64,000 bases of DNA from Drosophila miranda (Eukaryota > Arthropoda > Insecta > Diptera > Drosophilidae). Positions 45,255 to 59,505 of the stretch are shown here, piece after piece. Made by a program: the position numbers and the translations under genes. The notes under the pieces were generated by a model. That model had not been told where the DNA came from. It saw nothing but the letters and a program-made list of their open reading frames with translations, and did no database searches. The DNA is taken from NCBI RefSeq assembly GCF_003369915.1, contig NC_046676.1:15668001-15732000 (forward strand). The letters run 5' to 3'. Within the stretch, counting starts at the first letter, position 1, and each line of letters opens with the position of its first letter.

Positions 45255-48227
45255 AACAGCAACATCAGAGTTAAGAAGTCACACAGAGCCACAGAGCCAG
45301 TCAAAGCCAGAGTCAGAGACAGAGCCAAAGCAAGAGCCATATGTCAAAAGGTCAATGCTGATTTTTGTGATTTCCTCCTGTTGTGGCAGTGGCTGCTGCT
45401 GTAAAATTTGTTAGCAAAACGTTTGAAATTGCTTAAATGTCAGCTCCGTCGATGGTGCCTAATGGTGACATTTCTTTCAGTTCAATTCCCTTTGAGATCG
45501 GTCTGGGGTTCGGACTCGAGTAGGGGTTCGGGTTCCGTGTGGCATGCTGTGTCATGCTCTGGTGTGGTGTGGTGTGGTTCCTACCCAAATTAGCGATGCA
45601 GTCGGCTCTTAATAGAGTCAAAGTTGCTCGCGTTTCGCATTTGCATTTGGCTTGCATGATCTTTTCCTGCTGGATCTGTCATATTAATTAAAATAAAATG
45701 ACGGAGGACCGTCCCCCCTCCCACACACACACACACAACACATGCTCCTGGAGGAGGCGGATAGTGAGACCAGACCCCCGTGATTCATGACTGAGGTTTG
45801 CTTTTCCTTAATTTTGATTGCATTTTGATGCATTTTGGGGGCCATTGGGGGGATGGGATGGAATGGGGAGAGCAATTTGCATGGCTCTGAGTCAGCAGCA
45901 TCTGCTGCATGCTCTCGTGGCTCTCTTCTGATTGAAAGATCGATCGGTTAGACAAAAACCCCCCAAATGAATTTCTTCAAGTCTCTGTTTCGAGTCCCGG
46001 GCCGCAGCAGTCAGAGAGTCACAGCCGCATCATTGTCTTGCCAGTCTGCCCCACAAATGGAGGCACAGGGGCCTTGTCAAGATTCTCAAAATGCAAATGC
46101 TTGCAACCAAGTGACTTGGCTCGGGATGTAGCCTCGTTGCTGCCCCCCGGACCCCAGACCCCAGACCCCAATCCCCAGTCCCTGTTGCTGTGTTTGCCTT
46201 TCTTTCATTGCACTCATTGGGTCGTCTGTCATTGGCTTTGATTAAATTGGCTCAAAAGTTAGTCTCTTGGCTGGTATGTCTGCGGTGCGAGGGCTGGAGC
46301 AGTGCCGTCTTCCACTGGGAATCCCCCTTTCATCGATATTTATGTTGCAGCCCAGCCCTGGCGGCTGCTGTTATCGTTTCGCTTTACCGTTTGGCCAAAT
46401 CGAAATGCAAATTATGATGATCCCTCTGCTGCTGAATTGCTTGGAAATTGAGCTCCCAAGCTCGCGTGTTTTTCTGCCTGTGGAATAATTAGTGCGAATA
46501 AAAGATACAGACACAGAAACTGTTTAAAAACTATTTAGCCCGCCCGCAGATGTCCCAACAAAGTTGCCAAGTCGGCAAGTTTCAGTCGTTTGGGCCAAGG
46601 GCCAAAAGGGACACCCGCATGGCCAAAAAATTAAATCTAATTAGTAAACTATTTGAAGCGTGAAATTGCAAAAATGTTATTGTTGTCCCAGGTTCCAGGT
46701 TCCATGTTCCATGTTCGACTTTTATGCAGATTTTCCCCCAAATGCGCGCTCAGCTGTAAGTCGCACAGATACTCCTCGTCCACCCCGGAACCGGATGGGC
46801 CGATGGGCAGATACTGCCGCTGGCCATTGGCCATGGAACCAGCAACAGTTTCTGTTAATTTAAGCACAAGCTAAAGCATTCAATTTAAATAAAGCATAAA
46901 AAAACAGTGGTTTTTACGCTCCAATTGCTTTTTTTTTCCATTCACTCTTCATTGAAAAAGTCCTGCAATTGTGTGATTCATTTTGTTATTGGCTTTAAAC
47001 GGGTAAGTTCTTAGCAAATCTACAATCGGTGATAGCTATATTTCGCAGCAATCGGATCATTATTATAGCCAGAACCAATGAAATCGCACCTTTCGTTTGG
47101 CTCTTTGAACACCTGGCTCTCGATAGGATAGCCAGGCAAATCCAGAATCGCATTACAGTTTATCATGGTGTCCCGACACGCGTGCCGCTAAAAGCCAAAA
47201 AATTAAAACAGACTTTAACAAGATTTTCCTTCCGGCCTTTTGCTGGCCATTTTCATGGAAAATGAAAAGATAAACAGGGAAAAAGGGGAAACGGTGAAAA
47301 GGGGAAAGAGATGGAGAAAGACCGAATGATACTTTTTCACAAGGTGACGACAGACTAGTAAAATTAAAGCAATTTTCAAATTGAATTCGCATTTATGAAT
47401 AGCAATTGCCCACTGGAACTGCAACTGCGACTGCAACAAGAAGAGACAGTACAAAAGTGCCACTGCCACTGCCACTGTTTGCAACTTGTATCTTGCGCCC
47501 ACGTGTGGCTGTGCCTGTGGCTGGAGGAGCAGTAGCGTTGCACAGTAGGCAGCAAATTGGTCTATTTTCCAAATGTATTCGCATTCGCATTCGCTTCCTT
47601 GTACGAGTATACTCATATCACGTGGGCTGAATGAGTATCCAGCCGAAAGGGGGGCAGCAGCGGCTTCCTAAATGGCGTTGTTGTACGCGCACTTTATGTC
47701 CCCAAGGCAACCTCATCATTACCATCATCCCATCCCCATTCCACCATCATTATCAACTGGAGCTCCATCTGTATCCCATTTCAACATCATCCTCCTCGGC
47801 GTCGTCATCGTCATCGTGGCTGTTGTCGCCATCGTAGATCATGCACAATTGCTGGTCGCATGTTCCGGCGGGGCCCAGGCAACAATTGCGGAGGAGATGA
47901 CAGCATAAACAATCCCAAATGTAATCCAACAGTATCATCAAGTCGAGCGCGCCGGCTAGACCCACGGTCTGCACCCCGTACACTCTCCGGCAGCCCCAAA
48001 AATATGATTGCGTACAAATCGGGAACACACAGTGTTGCGAATGCTGTAGAGTATTCAAGAATCTACTTATTGCAATGCATTAGCCACTTGTGACCCACTG
48101 TGCAATGGCCACTTGGCAGGGCAGAGGCGTGCATTATGCGATATTCAAATGCCTGACGGCATATTTCACAGCTGTCGCCTGGCAAGCGAAACTTTTCACT
48201 GCCGCCACCGAAGTGCAAATCCAAATA

Positions 48228-48266
48228 CCCATCCCCATCCCCATCCCCATCCCCATCATCATCATC
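48228..48266. repeat. CCCATC hexanucleotide repeat with ATC tail
   Basis: Five CCCATC units (48228-48257) followed by three ATC units. It is a compound microsatellite. Confidence 0.95.
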
Positions 48267-49924
48267 GTCTTTGTCGTCGTCCAGCGTTCTGGATGCCTCG
48301 TTTTCCATTCTCCATTCTCCATGGTGGCTGCTGTCGTTGCATTGACACTCCCTTTTGGCACTCCACGCAGGCCATGAGGCATATGCAACGTGCAACGTGC
48401 TGCATTAGCTGCAGCGGAATTGTCGCTTAAAAATGCGTACGAATTGCTGGTTTAGGAAAGGGATTGCAATGCTGTTGCTCGGATTCGATGGAATGGGATT
48501 GGATGGGACACATGCAGATACACTGGTGCGCCCATAGGGTTGTTCACTGTCCCCCATCTCGCCACTGCACTTGAGGATATTGCTGCCTAAGTGAGTGCCC
48601 CTATTGCTGCAGCACATACCACACGCAGACACCGTTTTCTACGGCAATTTGTTGATGCATTTGCTTCTTCTCCTGGCTGCGGTTCCTCCTTTTTAGTTGC
48701 GATTTTACTTGTTGTTAAATTTTGATTTAGTTACGCGGCCCAAAGCGTGAATTTGGGAGTCGCGAATGCAGAATGCGATCCAGAAGAGCAGCTGCAGTCG
48801 AGCAGCAGAAGGGGAGCTCCTTGCATTAATTGAAAATTGCGTATGTCGGTAGTGAAGCGTTTATGCTGCGATGCGATGCGATGAGATGCGGCTGGTCCGC
48901 CCCCTGACATGATATGCATATGATATTTGTCGCCTGACTGCACTCCGCTCCGCTCTGCAGAGAGAGCGAGCGCCCGAGAGCCCGAGAGCCCGAGAGTGAG
49001 CGTCAACACTTCATTCCAATTGTCAGGCAACCCACACACTGCCGGATATACGCTTGCCAATGTCACATTTAATTATACTAACTCAATTTGCTGTAACCGT
49101 GCTGCCGCGCAGAGTTTAAGTGCAAGTGCCATCCCATGGAGGGGGAGTGGGGGGACTGGAGCTGCCTCTGGGTGGGCCATAGAGCCATTTCAAAAGCCAA
49201 ACGGCGTATTGCCGACACAGCATTGCTTAAAAATAAGCACACGACCACTACAACGGGTCTACGAGAGTCGTACCCTGGGTACTCTTTCCTGTCTGGAATG
49301 TTTAAGCCAAGCCAAGACAAACCATTCTGTTGGCTGTTTCGAACTGTGGCCAACTGAATGGAAAAGTTTAGCCTCCCGTCTGCTGTTGCGGCTGTGTAAA
49401 ATGTGTCCGTGTGTAAAATAAATGAGGAAAAGACATTAAAGAAAGTCATTAATATGCAACAGCAGACTGTCAGGCGGTAACGGACAGGCGTACAAGCGGC
49501 CGGACGGTGGGACAGCTGCACGGACAGCTAGAGCATGGCAGAAGATGCCCACGAGATCCGTTCCGAGGCGACGCAGCAGAGTATCAATTACTTCAGAAAA
49601 ATTACTTGTCCATCTTCCCAACAAAACCGAAAACCATTCCAAACAGAACAGAACGTGTGTGTGGCGTCGGCGCTGATCAAACGCTTTTCTGATGATATTT
49701 GAAAATGGGATATGGGTGGTGTATGGCAAAGGGGGCTGGGGGCCCCCAAGAAAGTCTTAATTTCCTTTAGGTAAACGTTGGCCATTTGTCGTCGTCTTCG
49801 TCGTTCCGGATAAACGCTCCATTCAGTATTTGGCCCTCTCTCTCCCTCTAGTAAGAGGGGGGCGCAGTTTTTTAAAGGCTCGTGTTTTGTGTTATATATT
49901 TTGCACTTCTAAGACATAAATTTT

Positions 49925-50017
49925 ATGGCGACTGCCGCCCATAAATATGCACTGAGTACGAGAGAGAGAGAGAGCAGGCCACTGCTGGGAGTTCCGGTTT
50001 TTCCCCCCACAGATGGC
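49925..50017. promoter_or_regulatory. GAGA run flanked by two GCCAT cores
   Basis: ATGGC (the reverse complement of GCCAT, the Pho core) occurs at 49925-49929 and 50013-50017 on either side of a GAGAGAGAGAGAG tract (49960-49974). Clusters of GAGA-factor and Pho sites characterise Polycomb response elements. Three sites of this kind can easily occur by chance in 64 kb, so this is only a candidate. Confidence 0.2.
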
Positions 50018-50880
50018 AGAGGATTTGTAAGGAATGGGGGTCCCGTAAGAGCCAGAAGAACGAGCAAAGGTGTGGTCAAAACCAAATCCAAATCACTTTT
50101 TTAATATTTCAACATTTGAGCAATGCAACTTTTGCTTAGATTTTATTCTAGCTATAAGTATTGTATGGGGAATGCCAGGGTATTTTGCCATTTGAGCCAT
50201 TACTGTGGCCTCTTACCAACTTGTTTTATCCGCTGACGGTTGCCTCAATGTCGAAGACAACGATGCTCTGTCTGTGACTGTGACTCTGACTTTGACTTTG
50301 ACTTTGTCCCTCTTATCCATTGGGCTGGGCATCAGGCTGGGGCCGGGACTCAGACTGGAACTGGAGCTCAGACTGGAGCTGGGACTCAGGCTGGTACTGT
50401 ACTGGTGCTAGAGCTCAATGAAAATGTCATCCTGCTGTGTTCCAGTTACTGGTGCCCCATGCATTCCCATTCCCATTCGCATTCGGATTCGCACTGTGCC
50501 CCGCGATTGCCTGCGATTGTGAGGCTCCAGCGATGTGTCTTTTGGCTGCCCCGCTGCTCTCTCTCTCGCTGGTTCGTTCGATATGAAAACGGTTCGGTTT
50601 ATGGGCTTTAGTAACGCATAGAGAGGGGAGTAGGGGGATGACGAATATACTGCGGTGGGACGACTGCCTAGACTGTGAGACAGTGGGGCTAAACTTGATT
50701 TGATTTTTCTTATCGTATTTCGTGTTTTTCGCTTGAGTTTTTGCATTTTTGGGCAACGCTTCGAGCCAAAGGCTTGTGTGGTTCCCTTGTGGTGTGGTGC
50801 ACTTGTGGCAGTGCGTGGCATTGGTGCGCCTCGTATCTATAACTGAAAATCTTTGAACGTGCCTCAATACACAGACGCAC

Positions 50881-50902
50881 AGAGAGAGAGAGAGAGAGAG
50901 AG
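50881..50902. repeat. AG dinucleotide run, 11 copies
   Basis: A perfect AG microsatellite with GAGA-factor core sites. Confidence 0.95.
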
Positions 50903-52582
50903 GAGGGGCAGGGCAACGCACATGCTCCACAAAGATTAAGCCAAAATCGTATATCAGGCGGAGGTCTTATTGCGCATATGGCCATGTTGTGATTTGTATG
51001 GCCAAAGCGTGTGGCAGCAAACCGGCTCCAGTCCCCTCCAGTCTCTGTGCCCCAATCCACTCTGCTCCGCTTCCATCCAACATCCACTCTGCTGCAGCAT
51101 ATTGGGTGGCATGGCAAACATTAATAATGTCAAAATTGAGACACTCGAAATGGATCCTATGTCGTTTGTAATTAAAGAGCAACGCTTGCGGTTATAAATT
51201 TCTAACATGCTCTCTTTGTCCGCCCTGGCTGCCTCGCCACCACACCACCACACCCCATTCTCACCGAATGGAGCTATCCAAAGTATGGCCCAAAGCCTTT
51301 TGGCTCTTGCCTCTTGCTGGTCAAGAAAGTAAAGCCATGAAATTTCTGGTGTTTCTTTGATTGAATTGTCCATTGAGCAAACAGAAGACTTACAAATGCC
51401 TGTTTGTGCATGTTTATTTTCTCCATTTTTACGGTTTTCTCTTTATTTTCGAGAGCACATTTGTCAAAAGGCAAATTTTCTCCACTTGACGGCACACGTT
51501 CGTGGCGGTGGTGGCGGTGTGTGGGTCACACGTGTCAAAGGTGGGCCTGGGCCCCTGCTGCAATCGGCCCTGACTAATCGAGTGTTCAGTTTTTTAATGA
51601 AAGCGTATTAATATGACGTTAAGTAAACCCCCCCGCAAGAGTCTGGACATTTATTATGTTTCTATTTTGTTGCGGCATGTGGCATGAAATTTGGTGGCTG
51701 GAATTGATGAAACTATGGAATACAACTGGAGACAACAGATGTGTGTATGGCCTTTGCTTACGTTCTTTTGTTGCCCAAAAGCAGCTAGAAAGTTTTCCTA
51801 TCTCTGCCCCATCGAAGCGGAGCCTCCCTCCCCAGCAAAAGCAAACAGAAACCAATGCAAACATGAAAGTAAATATCACAGAATTGCCAGAACAGCAGCA
51901 GCAATAAGGGATCTCGAATCGGAATCTCTCGGGGCATAACTTTGGGGCCCGTACCCCTGTACCCCCGACCAGGCCTAATGCCAACGATTTGCGGTCCGAT
52001 TAGACCAAAATGATGCATCACATCCAGCTGGGAGGAGGCACACGCAGTGCAGCGCACACCTTGGGCACACACAGCAAGGATTCAAGCAGGAGATTGCCGC
52101 GATAAGAAGACGAGAGACCATTTCAGAGTTAGCTTTGCCCATTTTCAAGGAAAATCACTCCGCACACATAAGGGCCTTGCGTAAGAAAGGAAACTACAGC
52201 AGCAGCCGCAGCAGCAGGCACACACTCTACATGCGATGAGCAAATACTCGCAATAGTCGTCGCAGAGGCAGTTCTTGTTGCAAGCGGTGTAGCATATGAA
52301 TAATCAAAAATTTGCAAATAGAACGCTGGGCTGGCGATTGCTGGAATTTTGCAGCAGCAGCAGCCACAGCAGCAACCGAGAGGCAGCATCAGCATCTCAG
52401 CTTTTGAATGCCTGCAAATCTCTGCCGTTCTATCTGCGTTGGTTTCTCATTTTTTCCTTCCATCCATCCGGGCGCACACCAGGCTAGGCCCGCTCTTCCT
52501 CCGCTGCAGAGCATATTTTCTCCCTTGCTCAGCGGTTGAGTGAGTAGTTTTCGGTCTTTGCCGTCCCGAGTGGTGGTACCAG

Positions 52583-52622
52583 AAGCAGCAGCAACAGCAG
52601 CAACAGCAGCAACAGCAGCAGC
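52583..52622. repeat. CAGCAGCAA nonamer repeat
   Basis: CAG units regularly interrupted by CAA. The pattern resembles polyglutamine coding repeats, but the flanking frame is not recognisably a protein. Confidence 0.9.
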
Positions 52623-54520
52623 CGCTTTTGTTCATCCAGATTCCTCTGATAAGCATTTAAATGAGGCTCTGGCTGTTTCTGGCTGGCAATCTGCTATGCA
52701 CTATGTGCTATGTATCTATGCATCTGTGTATCTGTATGTGCGTATTATACAAATATTGCACTAGTTTAGTTATGGATTTGTGTAACTAGGATGTAACCTT
52801 GGCAACACACACACAGGGAAGCGGCCACAGTGGGCTTATAGTCTAAGAATTTCGTATTTATGGGAGAAGAAAATAAGATCAGCACCTCCATAATTCCAAC
52901 AATTTAATCGAATGGATTATTATATGAGTCTTTAAATTGAAAATTTAAAACTCAAAATTCAAATGAAAATTAAATGTTCGTTTGCATAAATTTGGCAACG
53001 CCTCGTTTTGGAAATCAAACTTAAAGTTCGAATGAAATATGATATTAATATACTAGAAAATGCCTTCCTTTGAACAGTATGTGGTTCATTCCTTTGCGGC
53101 CCACTGTATTGTCTGCGTTCCATGGAAAAGCAGCAGCCAGCAGGAGCCAAGTCCCAGGCACGGCCACAGCCGCAGCCGCACCAGAAACAGACAGTCGTTG
53201 GCCATTTCTAAGTAAAGAAATCGAAACCGGCCAACAATAAAACTCAAAGCGAGTGAAGGGAGGGGGAAAATCAGTGCGCCTCCAAGGCTCCAGGCGGTCG
53301 AGTGGAGTCCACGGACTGGACTGCTGGAACCTGAAATAGAGCAACAAATAGGAAATTCCTTGGTATTTAGTACAGAGGCAGCAACAAATGCACTTACGAC
53401 TGATATTATGATTATTATTATGGCAAAGAGGAGCGCGAGCGTAGGGCCCAAACCAAAAACAAAGACAATAAATCTGCAGCAGCTTCTTTTCAGCAACAAA
53501 TGAAAATGTTTTGAAAGCGAATGCTGCAGCAGCAACAGCAGCAACAGGGATTGTGCCGGGCAGGGTGGAAGGTGATGGAAGGAGAAACGCTCGAGGTGCA
53601 CAGATGCATACCAGCTGATAAGAAATATCTCATATTTTCTGCTACACTCTTGCCTCCTGGTTGCTGCCTCCTGCCTGCTGCCTGCTGCCTGCTGACTCCT
53701 CTTAAGTGCAGTAAGTAAGCCCTTAAAAGTGGTGCAGCCTGCTGCTGATGCTGATGCTGCTCCTGCTGTGGCAGGTTGCTGTTGCTCTGGACCGACTCCA
53801 AGTGCAAGTCCAGCGCTGGATCTCCAGTTAAAGTCGTGGCGTTTTTGCAAGCGCGTTATCGCTGAACAGCCGCATAAATAATGCGGCTTAAAGAGCAGGT
53901 TGACGCCTCCAAAAACGAGGCCTGGCATGGACTGGCCTGGCCCGGCCTGGCCAAGAAGGGACCCGCGAGATCCCATCCCAGCCCGTTTTGGTTACCTCGG
54001 GTAACCCTAAGTAGTTGTTACTTTTTGGCATTTGCTGAAGTTCTTCCGAGCAGTGATTAAGTTGGCCAACGTATGGACCGAGGACCCCGTTCAATAACGT
54101 TTTTCTGGCTGGCCAAAAATAATTGCACTTGAGAATCTCTTCCTCTCTTTTTCTATGGCACTGGCACTGGCTGTGGCTCTGACTGTGATTTCAATTAAAA
54201 TGGACAGCAAATGCGCAAACAAAAAGAAGAGGAACAACCAAGCACCTTTTGCCCATCTCCCAATGCAATTTTAACTGTACAAAATTAGGTACATAAAAAC
54301 CGCCCAAACACACAAACAATAGTGTAGTAGACTTGTTTTCTAAGTGAGCAGCGTTGGATTTTTATGACAATTTCTTGCAGCACCACTGGCAGAAAGCCTT
54401 GGTGGTGGGCCCTGGTCCAGAGTCCCCAAAAACCCGTGGCCGGAGTTGGCGCTTCCGTTGCCAGCAGCAGCAGGGTTAAGAGCAGCACTCTCGACCAGTA
54501 TGAGAGCAATTATACCCGAT

Positions 54521-54561
54521 GGCAGGCCGGACGGCAGGCCGGACGGCTGGCCGGACGGCAG
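54521..54561. repeat. 12-bp GGCAGGCCGGAC repeat, about 3.4 copies
   Basis: Three copies of the 12-bp unit, the third with one change, plus a partial fourth. It is GC-rich and not coding as far as can be seen. Confidence 0.93.
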
Positions 54562-57500
54562 AAGGAACAACAAATATTTTACGAGCCAGCATTTCGAACT
54601 CCATTAGCTGTAGAGTTATGAAAGTTTTATTGCCAGTCAACGTGCTTTTACCTGCTCCTCCTTCTTCTCCTCCTACTCCAACTCCTACTCATACTCGTAG
54701 TCCATTCTATAAAAGAAGTCATTGGCATTGGCGTTGGCATTGGGGATGGCTAAAAGATGGGCCATGCATCTATGTTGTTCTCCATACAAACAGGTGTCTG
54801 TCTGTCTGTGTATCTGTGTGTGTTCCGTGTGCACTCCGAGTCAATGACTTGGGCCTGGATATGCAATAATTACTATTTGATATATTTTTATGTTATTTTC
54901 AAAGGCCCTTCTGGAAATGGTTTTCCCGTGTTTTGTGCTCATTTGTCGAGTGGTTACAGGGAATCAGCAAACGATTGAAATACTATACAGATATATGCAC
55001 TAAAGAGATGGCTCAAATAGGGAAATGCGATCGTGGTGGATTCACTAAAACAGCCCTTCTGGTGGTTCTTTGCATAGAAGAATTGTTGTTCCAGACGAAT
55101 AATATTTCAAAGCGAATGTTCAAAGGAAACAAACAGTTCCTCATTTAGTTTGAGTGTGTCGTTGGCTAAAATTAATCATTTTACTGGTTGTTTTAGTTGC
55201 TTCAGTTGTTGTCTTAGCTGTTTTATTTGCTCTGGCTGTTTTTAGTTGTTAATGTTGTCGTTGTTGCTGCTGCTGTTTCTGCTGGTGGGGGTTTTTATGG
55301 CCAACTGCTAAGTTTGCTTAAACGTGTGGCTACGTGCAGCAATTAAAAGTCACAAAGCAGACATCAACATTCCAGCACCGACTCCTTGCAACACCCCCAC
55401 AACCTGAAAGAGCAACAAATGTATCTTGTTACGAGCTGCTGATGATAAAGGACCATCTCCCGATGGGAGGTGGTACTGGCTGGCAGCCTGCTGGGGTCGT
55501 CAAAGTTATTTGTTTGGCTTTTGCGGCGGCGTTTGTTTTATGACTTAATTAGAAACTGCACTTCTCCCCAGTCCCGAGACCTCAAGAATTTGTTCAACCA
55601 AATCAGCGTGAACCATAACGGGTAGTGGGGGCAAAAGAGGTAGAGAGGTAAAAGGTCTAGGCAGCAGAGTTGGGTCCCGATAAACCTTCTCCATCGCCAG
55701 CTTCGTCTTGGTAATTATGCACGCGACACATGTTCCAGCACCAGAACTGGCAAAAATGCCACTCCACACGGTCCTCCGTAGTCCGCGTCTCTCCCTCAAT
55801 TCCCAGGGTCGGGTGGGGTGGTGTGGTTGAGGTGAGGTGACCATGGGTTAGTCGTCTTGTCTCATTATCATTACAATAATCACTTGGCGGCGATGGTGCC
55901 TGGCGCTGGCACTGGCCATGGCACTGGCACTGGCGTCGACGAGGCTGCTGACGTTGATACCGATCTGCAAAAGCCCCAGCCGAAGCGGCATTATCGTCAT
56001 CATCATCATCATCATTGTCGCTGGCAGAAATACCTAAGTACATATGAGCCAGGCAGGGCCACGCCCTCTGACGCATAGGCGTCAGCCCCGGACCCGACCT
56101 GGCCAAGCCAAGCCTGACATTCTGTGTGGGGTAGTGCTGTTTTTTCTTTAAGGTATTGCAATTGATCGTGTAGACCAGATAAAACATACTTATATCAAAA
56201 TATAGGGGGAGAGAGAGGGAAGGGGGAACGGTGAAAGAAGAACGTCCGATCCTAGCAAGAATAAAGCTTCTTACACCATTGTACTGCTACTATCGTATAT
56301 TGCTAGGTTTTAGAGTAGGGAATATGTTTGTCGATGGGATCATCATTAATTCCAGAATGGATAACTTAAGTAAATATCTCTCTCCCAGTGTAGCTAAGCA
56401 GTTAGGGTGAGTTTTCATCCCTTTCCACTTCTTATTCTCTCCAAGTGAGATTCATACTCGACAAATGCGTATATCCAAGCACTAAGTTTTCACAAGGTAA
56501 AGCCTGATTTTGAAGTTTATTTATGAAATTTATTCAATGGAAAAGCAATTTCCTTTTTCTCATGCATCGAGAAGCATGCCCCAGGACTGGAACCAAAACA
56601 CCTCAATGCACGTATAGTTTTAGTATTTAATTCCAAGCAAATTCTATAAAATATTAGCCCTAAGCCTTGACTATTGCCAGCTGCAGTGTGTGACTTTCTA
56701 ATGACAGTCGTCTCTCCTCTCCCCTCTCTCTAGCTCTCTGACAGCAATGAAAGGTTAACAGATTTAAGGGTTTTTCCTTGCCTTGTTGGCCACAAAAACT
56801 AAAACTAAACACTTGTCGTCATCTTGCAGTCGTCGTTGAAATCACAAAAGTTTAACAAGTTTCTCGTTTTTCATGTCTCTTGAAAAGTTGCTTTTCACAA
56901 TTTTCTTTCTTGTTGCTTCCGCTGGAGGAACAGAGGAAGGCAAAGGCCTGATGGCTCGAAGGCGCAGAGGCTTGAAGGGAAATTTTAATTAAACTATTCA
57001 TGGGACTACACAGAAGAGAAGGACGACTGGGAGCAGCGGCAGCAGCCCGGAGCAAAGTTTTGTGTGTGCAACAGCTGCCAGACATAAACACAGACGCTTT
57101 TCAAGTGCGTACTTTCTAATTTTCACTTGCAACACGCAGAAAACAATACGAAACGGGGGCAGGCCTTTTTGCTGCAGCAGGAGGAAAGCAGGAAAGCTGA
57201 TTTTTGGCCGTGACTGTGACGGAGGGACCTGTGGGTGGCTGTCTGGGCCACGACAGCGTTGGCGGCTATTGTGTCTCGGTGTGTGTTGTGTCTGAGCCGC
57301 TTAACTTGGCTCCCTCACCGCTTCCTTTGCCTCCCTTTGCCCGCCCGCCGCAGCATCGTTGGCCGTGCCTTGAGCACCATATTTCGATGTCGGAACGAAC
57401 GTGGTTGCGTTTGCGTATGCGGTTGTCAGGGGCAACAAGTGCCTTCGAGCCTTTGCAGAGATGGGCTTTTCCTCGAATTACATGTGTATGTGGGAAAATG

Positions 57501-59180
57501 GGCCTTTCATGGCCTCCACTTGGCCTCTACCCTTTCATATTAATTAGTTGAAGTAGAGCTAAAGGATATACAGGAGGTATGGCTTGCCCATAGAACGGAG
57601 TCTGTCTTTGTAATAAGATCAATTTATGCGGAATAAAATCTGAGCAGTAATCATTCAGTAAGCCCTAAGCCTCTTTAGGGAGGAGAATGCTCCACTTTGC
57701 AACAGAAATTAACTGAAACCCAGTTTAAACATAAAGTATAAAAAAAGGAATGGAAAAACAATTGTAAAAACTCAACAATCATTGTGCGAGGTGTGAAAAA
57801 CACTCAGCATTGTTGATGGCCAATGGCCATTTCAATGAATACATATGTATGTAGTTATATGAACAAATGAAAACGTTTTATTCGTGTTCAGAGGCGACAG
57901 ATGGAGCAACTGGCAATGGCATTAACAAATTGAGTTTAGGAATTTTTAGAACAATTCCCAAAAGATTTCTCCGATGAGAGTGAGATTCTGTAGCAATATG
58001 TGCCACGAAATTATGTTTTTCGTTTTTACGAGAGATAAACAATTTTTTATATTAATGTTCGGGAATGAGTTCAAAATGTCAAGCCTTCCGCCATGTGGAA
58101 AGTGTTGCAACAATAAAAAAATCTATATATATGTTTTGTTCAATATTTCAATATGCCGAAATCGAGGCAAAGTGCTGATAACGATTTCCGTTTTGTTCGC
58201 TGTTCGTTTTTGGCTCTCCCTCCCTCCTTTTTCGCTGGGGCCTTAATGACTTCATCTTGAAAACGTTTTGTTCGGCCCTTAACTGCATTTGCATTCCCTT
58301 TCTGTGGCCGATAAGCGTTGACACCATTAAAAATTAAAAAAAAAAAAGAACCGAATATTTCTTTGTACAATACTGCTCTCCGGCTGTGGGGCCTCTCCTG
58401 CTCCAATTATAATTTTCAACGGGATTGGAGGGCATCATTCATTTGCATTTTGGCTGGCTCGTCCGGGGATCGGTGCTCGTATCAGCGGACAAGTGACAAA
58501 CTGGAAATTTATGATTTGAAAGTGTGTCGCTGTGGCCGCTCCACTCTCCCCGAGTGTCAATGCAATAAACACTTTGACTGGTTCCCCAAGACACGTTGCA
58601 TGTGTCATCCGCAGCAGCAGCATCATCTTCGTAGTCGTGCCTGGGGCACTTACTTGTAGATAAGGGACTCTCTGTCTCTCTCTCTATAAATTGTCAACTC
58701 CATAAGCATTTCACAGGCCTATTTGTAAGCGCCTTATTCGCTTCTAGTCAAATAAATTTAGTTGTGTTTGTTAATGGGGCTCTGAGTACTCCCAGTACAA
58801 GGAGTTTAGGGCTGGCAAAACACCTGGCATTCGTCAATGCGAGTCTGATGTATTCTTTTTATAGAACTCTGGAATTCATTGGGAATCGAATAACTATAGA
58901 ATCCGTATGGGATTGGAAATAGTTTTGATTCATATATTTCCATAGATCAACACCAATTCATTCAGAGATCAAGGAACAGCAATGGATGTGCCCAGTAGTG
59001 ATTCGATCCATCCCTAAGCCCGACATCCACATCCACTCCACTCCACTCCACTCCTGGCCTCACACAAAGTGCAGTTTAAGTAGCCGCCTCACAGCAGTTG
59101 ACAACTGCAAAATGTTGATGATGACTTAATCTTGGCAGTCGGCAGGCACAGCAGCAGCAGCTCCAACTCCACTGCCCCAG

Positions 59181-59213
59181 CCACAGCCACAGCCACTGCC
59201 ACTGCCACTGCCA
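59181..59213. repeat. CCACAG/CCACTG hexanucleotide repeat
   Basis: About five CCACNG-type hexamers. The same hexamer family appears again at 47459-47477. Confidence 0.9.
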
Positions 59214-59470
59214 GTAGCATCTCCGAGCTGGCTGCAGTTGGCAAGTGGCATTCTTTGGAGCTACGAGGCAAGCGGCTATGGCTATGGCCATTACCAGACG
59301 CCATTTGGCTGCCGCTGTTGCTCCTTCAGCCTGGCTTAACGAGTGCGCCGCTTGCCCTGCCCCCACCCCCTTGGAACGGCAACAGTCAACAGTTAATCTG
59401 CAATTTTATTATAATTTGATTTTTTAATGCTCAGCGAGCAATGCGCGCGCTTCTCGGCTCGTTATATCGC

Positions 59471-59505
59471 TGTGTCTGTGTCTGTGGCTGTGGCTGTGTC
59501 TGTGT
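59471..59505. repeat. CTGTGT/CTGTGG hexanucleotide repeat
   Basis: About six near-identical hexamers alternating CTGTGT and CTGTGG. Confidence 0.9.

Larger units (their letters stand above)
38101..48227. other. Non-coding region with many simple repeats
   Basis: I see no gene here. The stretch carries CTG (38311-38335), poly-C (40460-40470), GTCT (42728-42765), GT (43199-43226), AG (43391-43412), CCTCCA/CCTCCG (44846-44879) and GAC (45231-45254) repeats in otherwise unique DNA. All open frames of notable length overlap these repeats or have low-complexity composition. A pyrimidine tract ending in TTTGCAG at 39893-39914 resembles a splice acceptor, but no coding exon follows it. Confidence 0.45.
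48267..54520. other. Non-coding region, no supported gene
   Basis: No protein-coding region is supported. GA runs lie at 49960-49974 and 50881-50902, CTGTGA/CTTTGA-type hexamers at 50273-50307 and CAG-class repeats at 52583-52622. A 296-codon minus-strand frame at 53086-53976 is the longest in the desert, but its content is low-complexity Leu/Ser/Ala sequence with no domain. Confidence 0.45.

Noticed and set aside
53086..53976. 296-codon minus-strand frame, the longest in the gene-poor region
   Set aside because: Low-complexity Leu/Ser/Gln/Ala content arises from CAG/CTG-class sequence; no domain, no signal of coding, no plausible neighbours.
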